The notes under the pieces were generated by a model that searched no databases, was not told the origin of the DNA, and saw nothing but the letters and a program-made list of their open reading frames with translations. Of a DNA stretch of 64,000 bases, positions 35,550 to 43,764 are shown in pieces. Source of the stretch: Candidatus Mnemosynella biddleae (GTDB taxonomy: Archaea > Halobacteriota > Archaeoglobi > Mnemosynellales > Mnemosynellaceae); the NCBI GenBank assembly GCA_002011165.2, contig MTMI02000007.1, forward strand, positions 223,970 to 287,969, written 5' to 3'. Position 1 is the stretch's first letter. Every line of letters starts with the position of its first letter. The translations under genes and the position numbers were made by a program.

Positions 35550-36925
35550 TTTTTATCCCCTCTCAATTGTTTTCCTATGACGTCATTCAAATACTCAAGA
35601 AATTCAATCTCTTTTCCTCTTGGGATTAAGGCTCCTGCTGCTATGTCGTGACCTCCACCTGAACCGCCAACCAGTTCAGCAGACATCTTTATGGCTTCTC
35701 CCAAATTCAACCCCCTCCTCACGAGTTCTAAAGTTCCTCTTGCAGAGACCTTGATTCCTTCATCACTCTCAGCAAAAGCAACAATCGGTTTATCTCCTGA
35801 GGAGTGTGTATTCAGAGTCATTCCAGCAACTATTCCAACAATTGTATCCTTTATCGCTTCTCCAGCATGGAAATATCTTAAATTTTCCATCTCTTTGACT
35901 CCCTCTTCTATCACAAAGCTTAATCCGTTCACAAGATTTTTCCTGTGCTCATTTAATAGAGTTCTCGCTCTTTTAAGAGCATCTCCTCGATCTCCCATAC
36001 AAACTTTAAGTCCAATTTCTGCTTCATCGTATCTTGCAGTGGCATTCAGAATAGTAGAGAACTCCATCGCATCCCTTAACTCAGTCCCTTCTTCTTCGTT
36101 GAGGAGAATGTAAACTTCTCCGAATAACCTTTTGATGTTCTCAGGGTGCTCTCCGAAGCTAATCAACCTTTCCACAATCCCGGAGACTATTTTTCTCTTC
36201 TCCTCTTCCTCGAGGTCTATCCATCTTCTCCACTTTTCATTCTTTAGAGGTATTCCAAGAGATGTGAGAAATTCTATTGCTCCTTTTTCCGAACCACTAA
36301 CGCCAGGAATGAAAGGATTTGAAGAAAATTCCAGCATTTTAAAAATCGGTCTAGTCTGTTTACCGAAGAGAAGAATATCTTTCTTTATTTCGAGAAATCC
36401 TCTTTCCACCCCTTCGTCCAGTATAACTCTGTTCAAGCCTTGGAGTCTACAGTCTCTTACGTGCTGGAGATCTCCAAGAGCTCCTACAATTGCGAGAGGA
36501 GAAAGATCGTAGTTCTCATCTATTGAAGTCGCAACAAAGTATGCAACTCCTGCACCGCTTATTTCGATACTTCCGTTAAGACCGAAAAGATGGGGATTGA
36601 GATGATATTTGACTCCCTCTCCCCTCACCTGATGATGATCTAGAATAACTGCATCGAGCTTTTCCGCAATTTCAGAGGTCATTCCGCTTCCGAGATCGGT
36701 GAATACTGTCATTTCCGGGTTCTCATCTGCAATCTCCTCTATAACTTTCGGTTCAAGTTGTTTCACGAATTTTGCTTGATACTCAATTCCAGCTCTTTCA
36801 AGAGCTTTGCAGATGATACCTGCTGAGGTCAGTCCGTCTGCATCAATGTGGGATACTACAGTTACCTCAGAAGATCTCTTTATTCGTTCCGCACACATTT
36901 CTGCAGTTTCAAGAAAACCCAGCAT
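35546..36925 (-). CDS. RecJ-like DHH-family single-strand exonuclease (archaeal GAN type)
   Basis: A 459-residue DHH phosphoesterase. DHH motifs are VVSHIDADGLTSAGI, FTDLGSGM, LDHHQVRGEG and GALGDLQHVRD; the C-terminal DHHA1 motif is GGSGGGHDIAAGALIP. Archaeal RecJ-like proteins of this length act as 5'-3' (or 3'-5') exonucleases and may bind the GINS/MCM helicase (GAN, Cdc45-like). The catalytic acids are all present, so it should be active. It is divergent from argC across 40 bp. Confidence 0.88.
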   Translation of the reverse strand: MLGFLETAEMCAERIKRSSEVTVVSHIDADGLTSAGIICKALERAGIEYQAKFVKQLEPKVIEEIADENPEMTVFTDLGSGMTSEIAEKLDAVILDHHQVRGEGVKYHLNPHLFGLNGSIEISGAGVAYFVATSIDENYDLSPLAIVGALGDLQHVRDCRLQGLNRVILDEGVERGFLEIKKDILLFGKQTRPIFKMLEFSSNPFIPGVSGSEKGAIEFLTSLGIPLKNEKWRRWIDLEEEEKRKIVSGIVERLISFGEHPENIKRLFGEVYILLNEEEGTELRDAMEFSTILNATARYDEAEIGLKVCMGDRGDALKRARTLLNEHRKNLVNGLSFVIEEGVKEMENLRYFHAGEAIKDTIVGIVAGMTLNTHSSGDKPIVAFAESDEGIKVSARGTLELVRRGLNLGEAIKMSAELVGGSGGGHDIAAGALIPRGKEIEFLEYLNDVIGKQLRGDKK

Positions 36926-36965
36926 CCAAAAGATTATTATGAGACCAGAATAAAAATACTATGCC

Positions 36966-37964
36966 ATGCTCCAAGTTGGGATTATCGGAGCTTCTGGATA
37001 CATAGGAGTTGAGCTGGTCAGACTTCTTTTGATTCACCCCGAGGCTGAAATCAAACTCATAACTTCGAGGAGATTTGCCGGAAAGAAAATCTCAGAAGTT
37101 TATCCTGCTTTTAAGGGTCTTTCAGACCTCGCTTTCTCCGATGTGAATCTCCAAGAGTTCAGCAAGCTTGATCTGGTGTTCACTTCTGTGCCCCATGGAA
37201 AGGCAATGGAATATGTACCAGAGCTCAGAGAAATGGGAATAAAAGTTGTAGATCTCAGTGCTGATTATAGACTTTCAAAAGAGGTCTACGAGAAAGTTTA
37301 CGGGGAACACAGAGGATATCTTAAAGCAGTTTATGGACTCCCCGAGCTTCATCCTGAAGTTAGGAATGCAGAGCTTGTTGCCAATCCTGGATGCTATCCT
37401 ACGGGAGCAATCCTTGCAACTGCTCCTCTCGTGAAGCTCGGAATTGTGAGCGAGATCATCTTTGATTCGAAGTCGGGAATATCTGGAGCCGGGAATGAAC
37501 CTAGTGAGAGGTCCCATTATCCTAACCTCGCAGAAAATATTTTGGCTTATAACATTACGAGGCACAGACACAGAGCAGAGATGGTTCAGGAACTTGAAAA
37601 ATTCGGAAAGGTTAAAATTCACTTCACTCCTCATGTAATTCCTTCAATAAGAGGAATTCTTACGACAGCTCACGTTCTCCTTAAAGAGTCGATTTCAGAA
37701 GAAGAAGTCAGAAGAGCTTTTAAGGAGTTCTATAAAGATACTTCATTCATAAGATTCGTTGAACTCCCCAAGCTGAATGACGTCAGAGGCTCGAACTTCT
37801 GCGATATAGGATGGAGAATTGATGAGGAGAATCAGAGAATTGTGGTTCTCTCAGCTATCGATAATCTCATAAAGGGTGGAGCTGGGCAGGCAATTCAGAA
37901 TATGAATTTGATGTGCGGGCTTGACGAGACGACAGGTCTTATGTTTCCTCCGCTTCATCCATGA
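36966..37964 (+). CDS. argC: N-acetyl-gamma-glutamyl-phosphate reductase ArgC
   Basis: A 332-residue NADPH-dependent dehydrogenase, third step of arginine synthesis. It has the dinucleotide loop VGIIGASGYIGVELVRLL, the catalytic Cys in NPGCYPTGAILA, and the signature SGISGAGNEPSERSHY. It starts the argC-argJ-argB operon. The length is normal for ArgC. Confidence 0.95.
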   Translation: MLQVGIIGASGYIGVELVRLLLIHPEAEIKLITSRRFAGKKISEVYPAFKGLSDLAFSDVNLQEFSKLDLVFTSVPHGKAMEYVPELREMGIKVVDLSADYRLSKEVYEKVYGEHRGYLKAVYGLPELHPEVRNAELVANPGCYPTGAILATAPLVKLGIVSEIIFDSKSGISGAGNEPSERSHYPNLAENILAYNITRHRHRAEMVQELEKFGKVKIHFTPHVIPSIRGILTTAHVLLKESISEEEVRRAFKEFYKDTSFIRFVELPKLNDVRGSNFCDIGWRIDEENQRIVVLSAIDNLIKGGAGQAIQNMNLMCGLDETTGLMFPPLHP

Positions 37965-37973
37965 GGTGATATT

Positions 37974-39116
37974 GTGAAGATTGTAAGAGGAGTATTTAGA
38001 ACTCAGAATGTTATTTCTGCGGGAGTAAAAGAAGGAAAGCATGGCCTCGCACTTATCAAAGCCTCTGGAACTTCCGCAGGAGTTTTCACAACGAATGCTC
38101 TTCCCGCAGCACCTGTGAGGGTTACCAAAGATCATCTTTCGGATGGATATCTTGATGGTATAATTGCGAATTCTGGATGTGCAAATGCTATGACTGGTGA
38201 GAGAGGGTTGAGGGATGCGGAGAAGATGTGTGAGATTGCAGCCGAGATTTTCGGAACATCTCCAAATAATATTGGAGTTGCCTCAACTGGAGTAATAGGG
38301 AAATATCTTGACATGGAGCTTATCAAAAGTCAATCCAAAATAGTTGCAACAAAACTGGGCCCGGAAGGAATGAAGGACGTTGCCAGAGCTATTATGACCA
38401 CTGATACGAAGGAGAAGATCGTCACGATTGAGATGGATGATTATAGGATTGCTGGAATAGCCAAAGGAGCCGGAATGATAGCACCGAGAATGGCAACGAT
38501 GTTATCTTTTCTTTACGTAGACGCAAATGTTACGAGAAAGAGGCTCGAAAAAGCTCTAAGGGATGCAGTGGATGATAGCTTCAATATGGTGGTTGTGGAT
38601 GCGGACACAAGTACAAATGACACGGTTCTCATAACTTCAACTTCTGAAGAAAGAGAAGTTGATGAGAATTTTGAGAAGGCGCTGAAATTGGCTTGTGTTG
38701 AACTTGCGAAGATGATAGCAGAAGACGGAGAAGGGGCAACTGCTTTTATAGAGGTCATCGTTAAGGGTGCAAAGAAGAGTGAAGAAGCTAAAAGGGTTTG
38801 TAGAAGCGTTTTAAGCTCACCTCTAGTAAAAACTGCAGTTTTTGGAAGAGATCCTAACTGGGGAAGAATTGCTTGTGCAATAGGAAATGCTGGGGTGGAG
38901 ATTGATGAGAACCTTTTGAGTATCTCTCTCTCTGATGGAGCAAGAACAATAACGGTTTATGAAAAGGGTAAACCTAAAGATGAAGTAGATAGAGGAATTA
39001 TAGGAGAAAAACTCTTCATAATCATCGACTTAGGAAAAGGAAACGAAGAGGCCAGAGCATGGGGATGTGATATGAGCTATGATTACGTGAAAATAAATGC
39101 AGAATATACCACGTGA
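37974..39116 (+). CDS. argJ: Glutamate N-acetyltransferase ArgJ
   Basis: A 380-residue ornithine acetyltransferase that recycles the acetyl group in arginine synthesis. The self-cleavage site before the nucleophile Thr is in KGAGMIAPRMATMLSF. Also visible are NSGCANAMTGERG, VASTGVIGKYL, VVVDADTSTNDT and the C-terminal GRDPNWGRIACAIGNAG. The start is GTG 37974 after GAGGTGATATT, 9 bp past argC. Its 3' end is followed closely by argB. Confidence 0.95.
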   Translation: MKIVRGVFRTQNVISAGVKEGKHGLALIKASGTSAGVFTTNALPAAPVRVTKDHLSDGYLDGIIANSGCANAMTGERGLRDAEKMCEIAAEIFGTSPNNIGVASTGVIGKYLDMELIKSQSKIVATKLGPEGMKDVARAIMTTDTKEKIVTIEMDDYRIAGIAKGAGMIAPRMATMLSFLYVDANVTRKRLEKALRDAVDDSFNMVVVDADTSTNDTVLITSTSEEREVDENFEKALKLACVELAKMIAEDGEGATAFIEVIVKGAKKSEEAKRVCRSVLSSPLVKTAVFGRDPNWGRIACAIGNAGVEIDENLLSISLSDGARTITVYEKGKPKDEVDRGIIGEKLFIIIDLGKGNEEARAWGCDMSYDYVKINAEYTT

Positions 39117-39126
39117 GGTGAAGATA

Positions 39127-40005
39127 ATGGGGCGGGAGAAGATTTTGATTGAAGCTCTTCCATATATCAAAGAGTTCCACAACTCCATAATGGTCATCAA
39201 GATTGGAGGACATGCAATAGCGGATTACAAGGTCATGGAGTCTGTGATTCAAGATGTAATTCTTCTTCATTACATCGGAATACATCCTGTTATTGTCCAC
39301 GGAGGAGGGCCCGAGATAGATGAAAAAATGAGAAAATTTGGGAAGAAACCAGAGTTCATCCACGGAATAAGAGTGACAGATGAGGAAACTCTGGAAATTG
39401 CAAGAATGGTTCTCGTAGGAAACATAAACTCGAAGATTGTGTCCTTGATAAGTAAATATGGTGAAAAAGGGGTTGGACTTTCAGGAAAAGACGGAATGCT
39501 CATTGTTGCTAAGAAGAAGGAGCCCAAAAAAATAGTTGTGGAAGATAGGGTCGTAGAAGTTGATTATGGTCTTGTGGGAGAGATAGAAAGAATAAATCCT
39601 GAAATTGTTTCGATAATGCTCGAAAATAATTACATTCCTGTGATTTCGCCGATTGCTGTCGATAAAAATGGAAATAATCTGAATATAAATGCAGATACTG
39701 TTGCAGGAGAGCTCGCTGGAGTTCTGAAGGCCAAAAAATTCATCTCAATGACAGATGTAGATGGGTTGTTAAGAGATCCCTCTGACCCGAATTCTCTGAT
39801 AAGGAGTATATCTTTAAAAGAATTAGAAGAGATGATGAACTCTGGGATTATAAAAGGGGGAATGATTCCAAAATGCGAAAGCATCGTGAATGCGCTCGAG
39901 AAAGGAGTGGAAAAGGGACATATAATAAATGGAGAAATTCCGCATGCACTTCTTCTGGAACTCTTTACTGATGAGGGGATAGGGACGATGGTTTATAAGG
40001 AGTGA
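39127..40005 (+). CDS. argB: Acetylglutamate kinase ArgB
   Basis: A 292-residue amino acid kinase, the second step of arginine synthesis. It shows MVIKIGGHAI, PVIVHGGGPEIDEKM, VGLSGKDGMLIVAKK, NINADTVAGELAGVL and SGIIKGGMIPKCESIV. ATG 39127 has GAGGTGA about 6 bp upstream. The argJ stop lies just before. Its last 13 bp overlap a small zinc-ribbon gene on the other strand. Confidence 0.95.
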   Translation: MGREKILIEALPYIKEFHNSIMVIKIGGHAIADYKVMESVIQDVILLHYIGIHPVIVHGGGPEIDEKMRKFGKKPEFIHGIRVTDEETLEIARMVLVGNINSKIVSLISKYGEKGVGLSGKDGMLIVAKKKEPKKIVVEDRVVEVDYGLVGEIERINPEIVSIMLENNYIPVISPIAVDKNGNNLNINADTVAGELAGVLKAKKFISMTDVDGLLRDPSDPNSLIRSISLKELEEMMNSGIIKGGMIPKCESIVNALEKGVEKGHIINGEIPHALLLELFTDEGIGTMVYKE

Positions 40006-40112
40006 TCTTTCTTTTCTTCTCTCTTTCCACATCTCGGACAAACATAAACAAAAGTTCCCTTTATACCTTTTGAGATTAATACCATTATTGCACCATCTTC
40101 AGGGCATCTCAT
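39993..40112 (-). CDS. Tiny zinc-ribbon protein (39 residues)
   Basis: The minus-strand frame starts at ATG 40112 inside the end of the CinA-like gene and encodes MRCPEDGAIMVLISKG followed by VYVCPRCGKREEKK. One zinc half is atypical (CPEDG, one Cys) and the other standard (CPRCG), so zinc binding may need a partner or dimer. The overlap with the upstream gene suggests coupling. Function unknown; too short for certainty. Confidence 0.5.
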   Translation of the reverse strand: MRCPEDGAIMVLISKGIKGTFVYVCPRCGKREEKKDHSL

Positions 40113-40797
40113 ACTTCTTCAACCTCTTTTTTAGCCATTCGAAAGCCTTTCGAACTTTTTCATCATCTTTTCCGCTTATTTTTATCCTTACAGAATTCTC
40201 CTTAGGGTAAGACCCGATTTTGAGTTCTGGAAAATTTCTCGTGAATTCTTCGAGTAAATCACTGATCTTCATCTCTCTCGCACTTGTGACAACCTCTCTG
40301 ACAATTTCTTTCTCTCCCGCGAAAATTTTGGAGATCTCTTCGAACATCGTCATCATCTCTTTCGGGACTCCAGGCAAAACGATTACATTTCTTACAATGA
40401 AACCTGGTGCAGCACCAACCTTATTGCAGATAATTTGAGAGCCCTCTGGTAATGTCGCCATCTTCTTTATTTGATCGGTTAGACCGTACTTTTCAATATA
40501 TCTCTCCATGCATTTTAGAGCCTCCCTATTAAATTCAAGTTTCAGATTTAGAGCTTTTGCAACTCCTTCTCTCGTAACATCATCAGGTGTTGTTCCAAGC
40601 CCTCCAGTCACTATAATATAATCTGCTTTTGAATTTTTAATTTCCTCCGCAATAACATCAATGTCATCCGGTATCACAGTGATTTTAACAAGCGAAGACC
40701 CGAGTTCTTTTAAACGTCTTGCAATCCAAACCGCATTCGTGTTTTCTATATCTCCAGAGAGAATCTCATCTCCTACATTAATAAGAGAGACTTTCAT
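40099..40797 (-). CDS. CinA-like molybdopterin-binding-domain protein
   Basis: A 232-residue protein with the MoCF-binding/CinA N-terminal domain: INVGDEILSGDIENTNAVWIA, IIVTGGLGTTPDDVTREGVA, GSQIICNKVGAAPGF and VLPGVPKEMM. Family members hydrolyse damaged nucleotides (ADP-ribose, oxidised CoA or FAD) in bacteria; the archaeal function is not settled. It lacks the C-terminal NMN-deamidase domain. A TATA CTTATAAAG on the minus strand at 40820-40828, about 27 bp before the ATG, indicates a leaderless transcript. Confidence 0.82.
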   Translation of the reverse strand: MKVSLINVGDEILSGDIENTNAVWIARRLKELGSSLVKITVIPDDIDVIAEEIKNSKADYIIVTGGLGTTPDDVTREGVAKALNLKLEFNREALKCMERYIEKYGLTDQIKKMATLPEGSQIICNKVGAAPGFIVRNVIVLPGVPKEMMTMFEEISKIFAGEKEIVREVVTSAREMKISDLLEEFTRNFPELKIGSYPKENSVRIKISGKDDEKVRKAFEWLKKRLKKYEMP

Positions 40798-41194
40798 GAG
40801 TTTTATGTTAGTCTTCTCCCTTTATAAGTCTTTGATTTTGATTGTTTCACACTTTTGTGAAGATTTGAATGTGAAAATTCCTTGGAGAGAGGGATTTGAT
40901 AAATAAAATGTTTATATATCTCTTTATTTCTGTTTATGAGCGCTCATTTACTTCATTTTAGCAAAATTTATATTTCTATGATCTTTTAGATTCATGCTCA
41001 TTGGACATCATTCACAAAATTCGTGAAGTGAGAAAATAAACTCTACTATATCTTTCTTCTTATACACTTCATAACAATTCTAAGCCATCTTATTTAGTTA
41101 AACACATCTATTCACATCTATATCATGGAAAAAGTTTATATATAATGCGTTTAATATAACAATTCAGATTCACAAAGCGACAGTTCACGAGGGG
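40798..41194. promoter_or_regulatory. Long intergenic region rich in TTCAC/GTGAA motifs
   Basis: About 400 bp with no supported gene. It holds three TATA-like elements reading rightward (near 40912, 40970 and 41135-41143) and one leftward for the CinA-like gene. TTCAC or its complement GTGAA occurs at 40846, 40857, 40871, 41021, 41033, 41111, 41169 and 41184, plus 41208 just beyond. Two pairs form inverted repeats: TTCACA-N4-TGTGAA at 40846-40861 and TTCAC-N7-GTGAA at 41021-41037. ATGAGCGCTCAT at 40936-40947 is a 12-bp palindrome. No CRISPR periodicity is present. Confidence 0.5.
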
Positions 41195-41254
41195 ATGGAT
41201 AGCACCTGTGAAATATCGGGAGGCGTCGATGAGAGTAAAAATCGAGATATTTGA
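41195..41254 (+). CDS. Possible 19-codon leader ORF overlapping the winged-helix gene start
   Basis: ATG 41195 opens a 19-residue frame ([19 protein letters not shown]) that ends at TGA 41252-41254, passing in another frame through the start of the gene at 41229. GAGGGG is directly adjacent upstream, closer than an ideal Shine-Dalgarno. A ribosome on it would melt the left arm of the inverted repeat at 41213-41340. Speculative. Confidence 0.25.
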   Translation: MDSTCEISGGVDESKNRDI

Positions 41255-41340
41255 TGAAGATGGAACGAAAATCTCGATTGAGTTTGAAGGGGCTCGATGG
41301 AAGGAGAAACTACTTCAATTCATCGACGCCTTCCCGATAT
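41213..41340 (+). repeat. Long inverted repeat enclosing the start of the winged-helix gene
   Basis: The left arm 41213-41232 and right arm 41320-41340 are reverse complements over 20 bp with a single extra base in the right arm; the shared core is GGCGTCGATGA. The loop between them is 87 nt. In RNA the left arm contains both GGGAGG (41218-41223) and the ATG at 41229, so the stem would hide the ribosome-binding site. Confidence 0.75.
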
Positions 41341-41672
41341 CAGAAGGGGGGCGGGATGTATTTCATCCCGCTCAAAAACCTATTTTTCCCAGTTTTGAAC
41401 CTCTCTCAGTTAGAGAACGTTTAGAGTACTATCTGAAATATGAATTTCCTCCGATTTGGTTCACATCAAGAGACCTCAAAGAGGCGTATGAGAGGAAATA
41501 CGGGGAGGAGATAAAACTTAGCACAGTTTCCACTTATTTGGCGAGAATGCACAGAGAGGGGCTACTTGAGAGGAGAGGTAACAGGGCAAATAGGGAATAC
41601 AGATACATTCATCAGAGCTCTGAGAGAATAACTTCAGTAGATCAATTTGAGAGAACTAAAGAGAACCGATAA
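41229..41672 (+). CDS. Winged-helix DNA-binding protein
   Basis: A 147-residue protein. The N-terminal 30 residues are a beta hairpin ([20 protein letters not shown]), followed by a linker and a winged helix: [15 protein letters not shown], then [21 protein letters not shown], then REYRYIH. I choose ATG 41229 because GGGAGG stands 5 bp upstream; GTG 41208 is in frame but lacks a site. A TATA GTTTATATATA at about 41134-41143 gives a leader of roughly 60 nt, unusual among the leaderless genes here. Its start lies inside a 20-bp inverted repeat and it faces a motif-rich intergenic region, so autoregulation is likely. Confidence 0.72.
   Translation: MRVKIEIFDEDGTKISIEFEGARWKEKLLQFIDAFPISEGGRDVFHPAQKPIFPSFEPLSVRERLEYYLKYEFPPIWFTSRDLKEAYERKYGEEIKLSTVSTYLARMHREGLLERRGNRANREYRYIHQSSERITSVDQFERTKENR
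41351..41371 (+). repeat. GC-rich hairpin inside the winged-helix gene
   Basis: GCGGGATG, loop TATTT, CATCCCGC: a perfect 8-bp stem, just 10 bp past the right arm of the long inverted repeat. A short T-run (41383-41387) follows. It is coding sequence, but the combination looks like an attenuator or folding switch. Confidence 0.45.
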
Positions 41673-41713
41673 ACTTTTCTTTAATACTCCCTCTTTCTCC
41701 TATGGTGAAGAGA

Positions 41714-42283
41714 ATGATGAAGAAAGAAATCATCTATTTTAAGTCCCCTGGCCCTCATAATACTGAGGAAGTTCTCAAGGCTGTAAAAGAAAGAGCAAAA
41801 GAACTGGGGATAAAGTATGTGGTGGTTGCAAGCACTACGGGAAAGACTGCTAAAAAAGCTCTTGAAGTTCTTGGAGATCTTGAAGTTAATCTGGTTGTCG
41901 TCTCACATCATACTGGATTTGAGTCCCCTGGAGCTCAACAGATGAGCGAAGAAGTGAGAAAAGAGCTTGAGAAGAAGGGTGTGAAAATCGTTACCGCAAC
42001 ACATGCTCTCTCGGGTCTCGAGAGATCAATTTCGAGGAGACTTGGAGGAGCTTCGAGAATAGAAGCTATTGCGGAGGCATTGAAATGCATTTTTGGGAGA
42101 GGTCTCAAGGTTTGTATTGAGATCACAGTTATGGCTGCAGACGCTGGAGTTATCCCTATAGAAGACATAATCGCAGTTGGAGGCACCAGCTCAGGTGCAG
42201 ATTCTGCTGCGGTAATTTTTCCTGCACATTCAAACAACTTCTTCGATCTTAAAGTGAAAGAAATAATAGCAAAGCCCCTGTGA
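41714..42283 (+). CDS. Pyruvate kinase alpha/beta (C-terminal) domain-like protein
   Basis: A roughly 189-residue protein resembling a stand-alone pyruvate kinase C-terminal domain: [51 protein letters not shown], and late [19 protein letters not shown]-like [17 protein letters not shown]. Such archaeal proteins are of unknown function; the SSGADSA segment resembles a phosphate-binding loop. ATG 41714 follows GGTGA; ATG 41702 is also in frame. The stop overlaps the tgtA region, so it leads the archaeosine operon. Confidence 0.75.
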   Translation: MMKKEIIYFKSPGPHNTEEVLKAVKERAKELGIKYVVVASTTGKTAKKALEVLGDLEVNLVVVSHHTGFESPGAQQMSEEVRKELEKKGVKIVTATHALSGLERSISRRLGGASRIEAIAEALKCIFGRGLKVCIEITVMAADAGVIPIEDIIAVGGTSSGADSAAVIFPAHSNNFFDLKVKEIIAKPL

Positions 42284-42291
42284 GTGATGAT

Positions 42292-43764
42292 ATGGAATTT
42301 GAAGTTCTTCAGAAGGATCTATTGGGAAGAATTGGAAGGCTGAAGACAAAAAGAGGGATTGTGGAAACTCCAACTCTCCTCCCAGTTATCAATCCAAATC
42401 AGATCATCCTTACTCCAGAGGAAATTAAGAAATGCGGAGCAGAGATGCTAATTACAAATGCTTACATAATCTATAAAAGCAGAGATCTGAGGAAGAAAGC
42501 CAGAGAAAAAGGTGTTCATGAGCTTCTTGAAACAGATATGCCCGTGATGACGGATTCTGGTTCATATCAGCTCTCGGAATATGGGGATGTTGAAGTAAGC
42601 TCGGAAGAGATAGTAAGATTTCAAGTGGAAATCAAATCAGATATCATCGTTCCTCTGGATATTCCAACTCCTCCAGATGCAGAGTTCCAACAAGCAGAGA
42701 TGGAAATGATGATCTCTGTTGAAAGAGCTCTTGAAGCATTGAAAATAGCGAAAGGAAAGGATGTCGCAGGCGTCATTCAGGGTTCAATTTATGAAGAGCT
42801 TAGAGAAAGATGCGCATCACTTTTATCTCAATATCCATTTTCTATTTATCCCATTGGGGCTGCAGTGCCTTTGCTCGAGGAATACAGATTCTCAGAGATA
42901 GTTCGCATCATCATGGCATCTAAAAGAGCTCTCAGATTCGATGCACCAGTTCATCTTTTTGGGGCAGGACATCCCATGTTTCTCAGTCTTGCAGTTGCTA
43001 TGGGATGCGATCTTTTCGATTCGGCAGCATATGCACTTTACGCCAGAGATAATCGTTATCTGACTGAATATGGAACAGTCTATCTTGAAGATCTAAAATA
43101 TTTCCCATGTTCATGTCCGATTTGCTCTTCTTACACTCCCGATGAGCTCAGAAAGGATGAAGAGAAGTTCAAACTTCTTTCGATGCATAACCTCTATGTG
43201 ACCTTTGAGGAGCTCAGAAGGGTGAAACAGGCCATTGTTGAGGGATCTCTGAGTGAGCTCATTGAACAAAGAGTTCGTGCTCATCCCCTCCTTTTGAACG
43301 CTTACAGAGAGTTTCTTAAGTATTCTGAATTTATTGAGAAGTTTGATTCAGCAGTGAAATCCTCATTCTTTTACTCAGGTCTAGAGTCTTTCAGAAGACC
43401 GGAGGTCATTTTTCATGAGAAAAAATTGAAAAAAATGGGAATTGGCGGGAGAGTGCTGATAACAACTTGTAAAGATAACATTAAAAAAGAAAGTTACGAT
43501 TATGTGATGCTTGTTAAGATCCCCTTTGGAGTTCTTCCAGAAGAACTTGATGAGAGTTATCCTGCAGGCCAGTCTCTAGCTCCAGAGAATTTATATGAAG
43601 AAGAAAAGAGATTGGTTTTGAGAAAAGTCCTCAAATTCATTAAGAACTCTGAGGGAGAATTCACTTTCCTTTATGATCCTTCTTGGGAACTCGAGGAAAT
43701 AAACGAGATTAAAAAGTATGCGAAGGTGATTTGCTCGAATGAACTTTCAGATAAAAAGAATTGA
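42292..43764 (+). CDS. tgtA: tRNA-guanine(15) transglycosylase TgtA
   Basis: A 490-residue enzyme that swaps guanine 15 of tRNA for preQ0, the first committed step of archaeosine. Catalytic Asp residues are in MTDSGSYQLSEYG and PLDIPTPPDA; base recognition is in GVIQGSIYEE, and the zinc site is FPCSCPICSSYT with a later His. The C-terminus carries an extra region beyond the TGT barrel. ATG 42292 gives the typical EFEVLQKDLLGRIGRL opening; GTG 42280 is in frame. The gene overlaps arcS by 26 bp. Confidence 0.95.
   Translation: MEFEVLQKDLLGRIGRLKTKRGIVETPTLLPVINPNQIILTPEEIKKCGAEMLITNAYIIYKSRDLRKKAREKGVHELLETDMPVMTDSGSYQLSEYGDVEVSSEEIVRFQVEIKSDIIVPLDIPTPPDAEFQQAEMEMMISVERALEALKIAKGKDVAGVIQGSIYEELRERCASLLSQYPFSIYPIGAAVPLLEEYRFSEIVRIIMASKRALRFDAPVHLFGAGHPMFLSLAVAMGCDLFDSAAYALYARDNRYLTEYGTVYLEDLKYFPCSCPICSSYTPDELRKDEEKFKLLSMHNLYVTFEELRRVKQAIVEGSLSELIEQRVRAHPLLLNAYREFLKYSEFIEKFDSAVKSSFFYSGLESFRRPEVIFHEKKLKKMGIGGRVLITTCKDNIKKESYDYVMLVKIPFGVLPEELDESYPAGQSLAPENLYEEEKRLVLRKVLKFIKNSEGEFTFLYDPSWELEEINEIKKYAKVICSNELSDKKN

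Noticed and set aside
40936-40947. ATGAGCGCTCAT palindrome as an operator
   Set aside because: It is isolated, with no second copy and no gene start nearby; kept only as a note in the region entry.
40798-41194. CRISPR array or leader in the long intergenic region
   Set aside because: The repeated TTCAC words are 5-6 bp with irregular spacing; there are no 25-37 bp repeats with spacers. The same check failed in the gaps at 4904-5027 and 7431-7537.
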